Origin: Haemophilus sp. HMSC068C11
GTDB lineage: Bacteria; Pseudomonadota; Gammaproteobacteria; Enterobacterales; Pasteurellaceae
Direction of reading: 5' to 3'
DNA: 64,000 nucleotides
Assembly (NCBI RefSeq): GCF_001815355.1
Contig: NZ_KV820361.1
Location: 269,048 to 333,047, forward strand
The translations under genes and the position numbers were made by a program. Below the pieces are notes generated by a model. The model searched no databases. It had not been told where the DNA came from and saw only the letters and a program-made list of their open reading frames with translations. Below, piece after piece: positions 29,901 through 35,959 of this stretch (positions are counted from its first letter, which is position 1; each line of letters starts with the position of its first letter).

Positions 29901-30837
29901 GAATTTGGATGAGCTGAAATTCAACTTAAAAGATCGCGTGCAGGAAAGTATTTCTGCTGTGGCCGATGATGGCATTGAGCAAAGCGGGCTGCATATTTGG
30001 AGCTTTGCAGATTTACCACAATGTTACGAACAAAAACAACGAGGTTTCAGCGTCAAAGCGTTCCCTGCTATTGTGGATGAAAAAGATGCGGTAGGTATTA
30101 AGCTATTTGAAACAGAGTTTGAGCAAGCGGTGGCGATGCAACAAGGTTTGCGTCGATTGTTGCTACTCAATGTGCCATCACCAATTAAGTATCTGCATGA
30201 AAAATTGCCGAATAAAGCCAAATTAGGGCTGTATTTTACCCCATTCGGTCGAGTATTGGATTTGATCGATGACTGTATCGCTTGTGCGGTGGATAAACTG
30301 ATTGCCGATTTTGGCGGGTTTGTATGGGATGAAGCAGGCTTTGAAAAATTACGTGATTTCGTTCGAGAAAACCTTAACGAAGTGACCGTGGATATTGCGC
30401 AGAAAGTGGAACAAATTCTCTCCCTCAACCATGCCTTAAACCAACGTTTAAAAGGCAAAATGGATTTCACGATGGCGTTTGCCTTTTCCGATATTAAGGC
30501 GCAATTAAGCGGGCTGATTTATCCAGGTTTTGTGCAAAAGAGCGGTTATGATCGCCTACCTGATTTACAGCGCTATCTGCAAGCCGTTGATAAACGTATT
30601 GATAAACTGGCTCAAGATGTGAATCGTGACCGTGCGGCGATGCTACGCGTGGAACAGGTACAACAGGCTTACCAACAATTGCTGACTAAACTGCCAAAAT
30701 CTAAACCAATTTCTGATGAAATTGCGGAGATTCGCTATATGATTGAGGAATTGCGTGTGAGTTTATTTGCGCAACAATTAGGCACGAAGTATCAGGTGTC
30801 GGATAAGCGGATTTTGGGCATTATTGATAAGTTTTAG
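26926..30837 (+). CDS. hrpA: ATP-dependent RNA helicase HrpA
   Basis: DEAH-box RNA helicase; in E. coli it processes fimbrial mRNA and rescues stalled or collided ribosomes. The 1303 residues cover an N-terminal region, helicase core with AGETGSGKTTQLP (near 105), DEAHERS (near 205), SAT (near 236) and QRKGRCGRV (near 395), then HA2/OB domains and the long C-terminal DUF3418 region typical of HrpA. USS cores occur at 27135-27143 (Ser-Ala-Val just before the core) and 28810-28818 (Thr-Ala-Leu). It ends the three-gene run yeaL-ygdD-hrpA. Confidence 0.96.
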   Translation: MKNKSVRRELNPIQQSLFSKLKDIMLVDQRRLSARIHGIGKIKSQEAQQAVAAEIQLQIEQAQLRVENRKSAVKNPIVFPESLPVSQRKAEIQKLLSEHQVIVVAGETGSGKTTQLPKMCLELGFGNLGMIGHTQPRRIAARSVAARIAEELETELGGLVGYKVRFNDQISDDTQIKLMTDGILLAEIQNDRFLNQYSCLIIDEAHERSLNNDFILGYLKQLLPRRRDLKLIITSATIDVERFSKHFNNAPIIEVSGRTYPVEVRYRPVVEEDEQDQLQGILNAVDELQAEGRGDILIFMNGEREIRDTAEALQKQNLKHTEILPLFARLSAQEQNKIFHPSGLNRIVLATNVAETSLTVPGIKYVIDPGTARISRYSYRTKVQRLPIEPISQASANQRKGRCGRVSEGICIRLYSEEDFNSRPEFTDPEILRTNLASVILQMTALGLDDIEAFPFVDAPDKRHIQDGIKLLEELGAFEMVRTKAGEKRQLTAVGRQLAQLPVDPRLAKMLLTAVSQGALHEVMIIVAALSIQDPRERPQEKQQASDEKHRRFADKKSDFLAFLNLWRYLQEQQKELSKNQFRRQCQKDFLNYLRIREWQDIYHQIRLTVREMGLPINSEKAEYQQIHTALLSGLLSHIGLKEAEKQQYLGARNAHFAIFPNSVLFKKQPKWVMAAELVETSKLWGRMVAEIEPEWIEPLAEHLIKKSYSEPRWSKSRGAVIADEKVTLYGVPIVAARPVNYGAIDPAVSREIFIQSALVEGDWNTKHKFFKENQRLVREVEELEHKSRRRDILVDDRTLFEFYDQRIGTEVVSQKHFDTWWKKAQQKDPELLNFERSFLINDDAEQVSKLDFPNFWHQGNLKLKLTYQFEPGTDADGVTVHIPLPLLNQVEMTGFDWQIPGLREELVIALIKSLPKSYRRNFVPAPNYAQAFLSRAVPLEKPLLDTLIYELRRMTGVTVEAEHWNWEQIPSHLKMTFRVVDEDGKKIAESMNLDELKFNLKDRVQESISAVADDGIEQSGLHIWSFADLPQCYEQKQRGFSVKAFPAIVDEKDAVGIKLFETEFEQAVAMQQGLRRLLLLNVPSPIKYLHEKLPNKAKLGLYFTPFGRVLDLIDDCIACAVDKLIADFGGFVWDEAGFEKLRDFVRENLNEVTVDIAQKVEQILSLNHALNQRLKGKMDFTMAFAFSDIKAQLSGLIYPGFVQKSGYDRLPDLQRYLQAVDKRIDKLAQDVNRDRAAMLRVEQVQQAYQQLLTKLPKSKPISDEIAEIRYMIEELRVSLFAQQLGTKYQVSDKRILGIIDKF

Positions 30838-30883
30838 CTAGTGTCTGAGGACGAATTTTAATCAATAAAATAGTGGATATTTT

Positions 30884-31546
30884 ATGAAGCATAAGTTAGA
30901 TGATGTTCCTAAAAGAATGTTACGTCTTGGATTGGCTGCGTTAAGTCACGCTAATACACATGCAAATTATTTTTCATTTGAAAATGATATGTGGGCAGAA
31001 TTATCTGTTTTGCAAGTAGCACATGCTATGGAGATATTAATCAAGGCGAGAATTGCGCAGGAACATCCGTTATTAATTTTTGATTCATTACCTAAATCTT
31101 CCCAGGTTAAGCATTTAGATTATGAATCATTATTAAATAATGCTAAAACTGTGCAGTATTCAGATTTACCAGAACACTTGTGGGCTACAACAGGAGTTAC
31201 TATTAAGAATGTAGATTTATATAAAAAGTTTGGGCGGTTGAGAAATTCTATACAGCATTTCGCTTACCCAGAATCTACAGATTGTTCACAACTTTCAATA
31301 CAATATATTTATGAAATAATTGACCCTTTTATTTATCAATGTTGGGGATTATATGCAGTTAATTATTATGAAGATTCTGAAGTGACCTTCCTTTTAGAAT
31401 ATTTAATAGAGCGAGAGGTAAAATTCTTAATTCCTCCAGAGATTATTGGTTTGTATCTTGATGAGAGTCATTTTTCAAAATCTTCTGATGATTATAAAAA
31501 GGAAATGCTCAAGAGATTAAAAATGTCTAAAAAAACATGTTCATAA
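30884..31546 (+). CDS. HEPN-like protein of unknown function
   Basis: 220 residues, predicted mostly helical, no signal or membrane segment. The first half holds AHAMEILIKARIAQEHPLL (residues 46-64), the helix with an E-x3-K pattern common in HEPN proteins; the second half holds KKFGRLRNSIQHFAYPE, in which R120-x4-H125 fits the R-x4-6-H motif of HEPN ribonucleases. The gene is visibly AT-rich and uses AGA, ATA and TTA freely, unlike hrpA and dcuC on either side, which suggests recent acquisition. No antitoxin or nucleotidyltransferase partner is adjacent. It lacks a USS. The HEPN call is by pattern only; a toxin, defence or regulatory role is inference. Confidence 0.55.
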   Translation: MKHKLDDVPKRMLRLGLAALSHANTHANYFSFENDMWAELSVLQVAHAMEILIKARIAQEHPLLIFDSLPKSSQVKHLDYESLLNNAKTVQYSDLPEHLWATTGVTIKNVDLYKKFGRLRNSIQHFAYPESTDCSQLSIQYIYEIIDPFIYQCWGLYAVNYYEDSEVTFLLEYLIEREVKFLIPPEIIGLYLDESHFSKSSDDYKKEMLKRLKMSKKTCS

Positions 31547-31630
31547 TGTTTCTATATTTCATAGTTCTAATCGAATGATAGCAATAATAAAGGTGTGTAA
31601 AAACTACTTCTTAAAACACCTCCAAAACCA

Positions 31631-31639
31631 ACCGCACTT
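31631..31639. repeat. DNA uptake signal sequence, single
   Basis: Perfect ACCGCACTT core in the dcuC upstream region. Confidence 0.9.
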
Positions 31640-31654
31640 TCTCCCCAAAACTCT

Positions 31655-31676
31655 TTTTGTGATCTACCTCAAATTT
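31655..31676 (+). promoter_or_regulatory. Possible CRP site upstream of dcuC
   Basis: TGTGA-TCTACC-TCAAA (core 31658-31673) matches the CRP consensus TGTGA-N6-TCACA in nine of ten positions, about 75 bases before the dcuC start. Control of a C4-dicarboxylate carrier by CRP is plausible; not proven. Confidence 0.5.
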
Positions 31677-31749
31677 TCGTATTGAACTGATTTACAACAG
31701 CCAATTCAATCGCTATCTTGCTGATATTATTTTAATAAAGAGGTAAATT

Positions 31750-33108
31750 ATGGATCTGATTATAGGTTTGATTGCCATTGTCTTGGTGGCATATTATATC
31801 GTGAAAGGCTACTCAGCGACTGGCGTGTTGATGTTCGGTGGCTTGGTCTTGTTATTCATTTCAGTGCTGATGGGACATTCGATTTTACCAGAAGGTGTGA
31901 AAAGCACCGGTTCCACCTATTTTGATATTTTAGAATATGTGAAATATCTACTCGGTAATCGTGGCGGCGGTTTAGGCTTGATGATCATGGTGTTATGTGG
32001 TTTCTCCGTGTACATGACTCATCTTGGCGCGAACGATGTGGTGGTGAAATTGGTGTCAAAACCACTGAAAAATATCCGTTCACCTTATATTTTAATGGTA
32101 TTTGCTTATTTCCTTGCATGTTTAATGTCTTTTGCTGTGTCATCTGCAACAGGTTTAGGTGTGTTATTAATGGCGACATTATTCCCTGTCATGGTAAACG
32201 TGGGGATTTCACGTGGGGCTGCAGCGGCAATTTGTGCATCGCCAATTTCTATTATCCTTTCTCCAACATCGGGCGACGTGGTGCTTTCTGCTGAAATTTC
32301 AAAAATTCCTTTAGGTGAGTTTGCCTTTGGCACCGCATTACCAGTTTCGATTTTTGCGATTCTAGGGATTGCTGTCGCGCACTTCTTCTGGCAGCGTTAT
32401 TTAGATAAAAAAGAAGGTGTACAAGTAGAACGTTTGAATGCAGATGAAATTAAAACCACTGCACCAAATTACTATGCGATTTTGCCATTATTACCTATTA
32501 TTGGCGTGTTGATTTTTGACGGTAAATGGGGCTTGCCAAATTTACACATTGTTACCGTGATGGTGCTTTGCTTTATCATTACTGCAGTAGTGGATTTCTT
32601 ACGTAGCTTTAACGCAAAACAAACCTTCGATAATCTTGTGGTGGCATATCGCGGTATGGCAGATGCCTTTGCGGGCGTAGTGATGCTTTTAGTGGCGGCA
32701 GGTGTATTTGCACAAAGTTTAAGTACAATCGGCTTTATCACTAATTTAATCGACTCAGCACAAACCTTCGGTGGTTCAGCATTCTTTATGATGTTAGTGC
32801 TTGCGGTGATTACCATTTTAGCCACCATGGCGACAGGTTCAGGTAACGCGGCGTTCTATGCTTTTGCAGAATTAATTCCAAAATTAGCTACCCAAATGGG
32901 CGTCAATCCAGCGTTCTTAACCATTCCAATGTTACAAGCCTCTAACTTAGGTCGTGGTTTATCACCGGTTTCCGGCGTGGTTGTGGCGGTATCCGGTATG
33001 GGAAAAATCTCACCATTTGAAATCGTAAAACGTATGTCTGTCCCAATGTTGGTTGGTTTTATTTGTGTGATTATCGGCACAGAAATCTTTGTTTCCGTTG
33101 CCGCCTAG
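31750..33108 (+). CDS. dcuC: C4-dicarboxylate carrier DcuC
   Basis: Inner-membrane carrier for anaerobic succinate export and C4-dicarboxylate exchange during fumarate respiration. The 452 residues form about 12 membrane spans with a central charged loop (around 215-240). FAVSSATGLGVLLMATLFPVM near 130 and the ASPISIILSPTSGDV stretch near 160, plus GLSPVSGVVVAVSGMGKISP near 405, are DcuC hallmarks. It is monocistronic, with a possible CRP operator upstream and a strong hairpin downstream. Confidence 0.92.
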   Translation: MDLIIGLIAIVLVAYYIVKGYSATGVLMFGGLVLLFISVLMGHSILPEGVKSTGSTYFDILEYVKYLLGNRGGGLGLMIMVLCGFSVYMTHLGANDVVVKLVSKPLKNIRSPYILMVFAYFLACLMSFAVSSATGLGVLLMATLFPVMVNVGISRGAAAAICASPISIILSPTSGDVVLSAEISKIPLGEFAFGTALPVSIFAILGIAVAHFFWQRYLDKKEGVQVERLNADEIKTTAPNYYAILPLLPIIGVLIFDGKWGLPNLHIVTVMVLCFIITAVVDFLRSFNAKQTFDNLVVAYRGMADAFAGVVMLLVAAGVFAQSLSTIGFITNLIDSAQTFGGSAFFMMLVLAVITILATMATGSGNAAFYAFAELIPKLATQMGVNPAFLTIPMLQASNLGRGLSPVSGVVVAVSGMGKISPFEIVKRMSVPMLVGFICVIIGTEIFVSVAA

Positions 33109-33125
33109 ATTGATAGGTAAAAAAG

Positions 33126-33157
33126 AAGGGCTGATAGTAAATATCAGCCCTTTTGTT
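33126..33157 (+). terminator. Terminator of dcuC
   Basis: AAGGGCTGATA / TATCAGCCCTT with a five-base loop, then TTGTTTT. Confidence 0.9.
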
Positions 33158-33162
33158 TTGAG

Positions 33163-33666
33163 TTAAGTGCGGTCAATTTTCTCGCTGTTTTTGATTTTAT
33201 GCATTTGATGATTTTCAAAAGCTTTCACCAAATCGGCGACTTTTTCGCCTTCCGGTAAAATCAAATCTTGTGCGATATCAAAAAGCGGCACAATCACGAA
33301 TTCGCGGTTTTTCATATCGTAATGAGGCACGGTTAAGCGTTCATTTTGAATGATTTGATCGCCATAAAGCAGAATGTCCAAATCCAGTGTACGCTCACCC
33401 CAACGACGTAAACGCACGCGACCTTGTTCATTTTCGATACGTTGCAATTCATCGAGTAAAGCTAAAGGTGGGCGAGTGGTTTCGATCATCGCCACTGCAT
33501 TTACATAATCCGGTTGATCCTGCGGGCCTAATGGTTTGCTTTGATAAAATCCACTGACAGATTTTAATTCGGTATTAGGTAGCGCAGAGATTGCCTCTAA
33601 TGCCGAATTTAATTGTTCTGTAGGCGTATTTAAATTGCTGCCAAGGGCAATATACACTTGAACCAT
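33163..33666 (-). CDS. folK: 6-hydroxymethyl-7,8-dihydropterin pyrophosphokinase
   Basis: Folate pathway enzyme that transfers pyrophosphate from ATP to the pterin. YIALGSNLNTP at the N-terminus, then QPDYVNAVA and the signature RWGERTLDLDILLYGD (near 87-102) with its metal-binding Asp pair, are present. It is 167 residues. Its start ATG overlaps the pcnB stop by one base, the pcnB-folK arrangement of E. coli. The stop codon is formed by a USS core (33165-33173): the last codons read Asp-Arg-Thr-stop from GACCGCACTTAA. Confidence 0.95.
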   Translation of the reverse strand: MVQVYIALGSNLNTPTEQLNSALEAISALPNTELKSVSGFYQSKPLGPQDQPDYVNAVAMIETTRPPLALLDELQRIENEQGRVRLRRWGERTLDLDILLYGDQIIQNERLTVPHYDMKNREFVIVPLFDIAQDLILPEGEKVADLVKAFENHQMHKIKNSEKIDRT

Positions 33667-35162
33667 TAGTTAGCCGCCTTAGGTTTACGTCTGCGATAAT
33701 ATTTTTTCTTCGGTGCAGGATGCAATTTTTGTTGCTCTTGAACCAATTGGCGACGTTGTTCTTGATTACTGAGTTGGTACTCATGCCACCATTTTGCGAG
33801 TTCAACGGTTTCGCCACCTTCCACTTCGGCACGCATCGCCAATAAATCAAAGGCTGCACGGAATTTTTGATGTTCCATCGTGCGAGCAGGGTGCGAACCC
33901 GTGCGTTTAAGCAGTTGTAATTGCAACATCCAAATATCACGAATGACAGATGTATGACGACGAGGTGCGGCTAATGACCGGCATAATTGATCAAGCACCT
34001 CATTTGCTGCAAGGGCGTAAGCATCATGATTGTTTAAGCCACCTTCATTTTTCAGCACATCTACTTTTTCGCGCAATGGATACCAGAAGAATGCCGCAAA
34101 TAAGAAGGCTGGATTAATGCGTAATTTATCGGCAATACGTTCATCAGTTGAATTTAACGACGTTAAAATCATACGCTCCGCAAGGCTATCTTCTTTTTCG
34201 GTAAAATAAGGCGTTAAGCTTGGGAAAAGCTGTTCAAATAAGCCATATTGACGAAGTAATTTATAGGTTTTTACACCATTGCCAGACTGCAATAATTTTA
34301 AGCTTTCATCGAATAAACGCGCCGGTGGAATATTTTTCAGCAATGGTGCAAGCTCACGAATTGGCTGTTCACTTGGTTTTTCCAAGAACATATCCAATTT
34401 CGCCATAAAGCGCACAGAGCGTAGCATACGCACAGGATCTTCTTGATAACGGGTAACGGGATCGCCAATCAGACGTAATTTCCCGTTTTTCAGGTCATCA
34501 ATTCCGTTGAAGTAATCACGCAACGTATTATCTTGCGGATTGTAGTAAAGGGCGTTTACGGTAAAGTCACGACGCTCAGCATCTTGTTCAATGGTGCCGT
34601 ACACGTTATCACGCAGTAACATCCCTTCATCACTTTGTTTCGCTTGATTTTCACTGCGCGCATCCGAATGGCTAGCACGGAACGTGGCCACTTCGATCAC
34701 ATCGCGACCAAACATAATATGCGCAAGGCGGAAACGACGACCAACTAAACGACATTGACGTTGGAATACCGCTTGAATTTGGTCGGGTCGTGCATTCGTT
34801 GCCACATCAAAATCTTTTGGATGTTTACCTAATAATAAATCACGCAAACACCCCCCAACGATATAAGCTTCATAACCTTGTCGTTGCAATTTTTCTACCA
34901 CAGTGATGGCATTACGGCTAAACATACGTGGATTAATGCCGAAATGAGAGGCTTTCACGCTATGTTTGTCGTGACGATGCGCTTGGGTGTTGGTTTTTTT
35001 ATGGTGAGAAGAGGACGGGGCGATCTTGGGTTGTGAACGCTCTGTTTTTGAAACGTTTGGTTTTTCAGTTTTTGGCGCTGTTTTTGGGACAGGCGAATTT
35101 ATATTGGTTTCAGTTTCTTTTTTAGTTTTTTTACCAAATAAATTTTTTATATAAGTAAGAAT
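33666..35162 (-). CDS. pcnB: Poly(A) polymerase I, probable AUU start
   Basis: Adds 3' poly(A) tails that target RNA for decay. The nucleotidyltransferase core has VGGCLRDLLLGKHPKDFDVATNA and RLVGRRFRLAHIMFG; the basic C-terminus (KKKYYRRRKPK) is typical. No ATG starts the frame: the first conventional start is a GTG at 34958, but the frame stays open for 68 more codons to an ATT at 35162-35160, six bases past a GGAG site and just after an in-frame TAA (35168-35166). From there the protein begins (M)LTYIKNLFGKK, which aligns with the E. coli PcnB N-terminus, whose start codon is known to be AUU. This gives 498 residues with a Lys/Ser/Thr-rich linker (about 12-75). It is followed by folK. Confidence 0.85.
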   Translation of the reverse strand: MLTYIKNLFGKKTKKETETNINSPVPKTAPKTEKPNVSKTERSQPKIAPSSSHHKKTNTQAHRHDKHSVKASHFGINPRMFSRNAITVVEKLQRQGYEAYIVGGCLRDLLLGKHPKDFDVATNARPDQIQAVFQRQCRLVGRRFRLAHIMFGRDVIEVATFRASHSDARSENQAKQSDEGMLLRDNVYGTIEQDAERRDFTVNALYYNPQDNTLRDYFNGIDDLKNGKLRLIGDPVTRYQEDPVRMLRSVRFMAKLDMFLEKPSEQPIRELAPLLKNIPPARLFDESLKLLQSGNGVKTYKLLRQYGLFEQLFPSLTPYFTEKEDSLAERMILTSLNSTDERIADKLRINPAFLFAAFFWYPLREKVDVLKNEGGLNNHDAYALAANEVLDQLCRSLAAPRRHTSVIRDIWMLQLQLLKRTGSHPARTMEHQKFRAAFDLLAMRAEVEGGETVELAKWWHEYQLSNQEQRRQLVQEQQKLHPAPKKKYYRRRKPKAAN

Positions 35163-35208
35163 AATTTACTCCATTCTCTGTGTTAAATGCACATTTGATA
35201 AAAACACG

Positions 35209-35240
35209 AAAAGTGCGGTTGTTTTTGACCGCACTTTTTC
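35209..35240 (-). terminator. Inverted USS terminator after dksA
   Basis: AAGTGCGGT (35211-35219) and ACCGCACTT (35228-35236) with an 8-base loop; on the minus strand it is followed by TTTT. It separates dksA from pcnB. Confidence 0.85.
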
Positions 35241-35259
35241 ATTGGGTTATTTGAATCAA

Positions 35260-35697
35260 TTAACCTGCGACTTGTTTTTCACGAATTTCAGCAAGGGTTT
35301 TGCAATCGATACAAAGATCAGCAGTAGGACGTGCTTCTAAGCGACGAATGCCAATTTCTTCCCCACAAGAATCGCAGTAACCGAAATCATCGGTGTCCAA
35401 TTTTTTCAATGTGTATTCAATCTTTTTCATTAATTTACGCTCGCGATCGCGGTTACGTAATTCAAGACTGAATTCTTCTTCTTGGGTCGCACGGTCTGCT
35501 GGATCTGGGAAGTTTGAAGCTTCATCTTGCATATGAGCAACAGTTCTTGATGCCTCTTCCACAATTTGCTCATGCCATGCAGTTAAAATTTTTCTGAAAT
35601 GAAGAATTTGATCTTCATTCATGTATTCTTCACCTTTCTTTGGTTGATAAGGTGTAACACCGGCTAAATCCAGCAAACTTAGAGATGCCTTAGACAT
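35260..35697 (-). CDS. dksA: RNA polymerase-binding transcription factor DksA
   Basis: Partner of ppGpp that binds the RNA polymerase secondary channel and represses stable RNA promoters. The coiled-coil tip region carrying [11 protein letters not shown] (Asp pair near 70) and the zinc finger [17 protein letters not shown]...CIDCK (near 114-138, four Cys) are intact, so it is a true DksA. The 145 residues match. A USS pair ends its transcript before pcnB. It is divergent from rec2. Confidence 0.97.
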   Translation of the reverse strand: MSKASLSLLDLAGVTPYQPKKGEEYMNEDQILHFRKILTAWHEQIVEEASRTVAHMQDEASNFPDPADRATQEEEFSLELRNRDRERKLMKKIEYTLKKLDTDDFGYCDSCGEEIGIRRLEARPTADLCIDCKTLAEIREKQVAG

Positions 35698-35862
35698 TGA
35701 TAACTCCTAATGTAGTAAAGATTTTAACGACTTCCTGTCTTGTTGTTTTGATTGATTCTTATCGGCTAAAAAATAGCTGACATAAGAACCCTGTTTTTTA
35801 AGGGCGATATAAATAGCAGAACTTCACCTATTTAGCAAATAAATTTAGCTTAGAAATTTCAA

Positions 35863-35884
35863 ATTTGCGATCGTGATCGCAAAA
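35863..35884. promoter_or_regulatory. CRP-S (CRE) competence operator of rec2
   Basis: TTTGCGATCGTGATCGCAAA: both half-sites TGCGA (35866-35870) and TCGCA (35877-35881) match the Sxy-dependent CRP site perfectly, with the 6-base spacer and A/T flanks. It lies about 76 bases upstream of the rec2 start and points to induction by cAMP-CRP plus Sxy. Confidence 0.92.
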
Positions 35885-35959
35885 AACAGTATGTTTATTT
35901 GCTTATCTATGAGGTTAAGGCTAGTTTGCCTTACTTTCTCGCTATAAATCACACTTAAA

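Noticed and set aside
33666-34958. pcnB starting at GTG 34958
   Set aside because: No ribosome site, and the open frame with an E. coli-like N-terminus continues to an ATT start at 35162.
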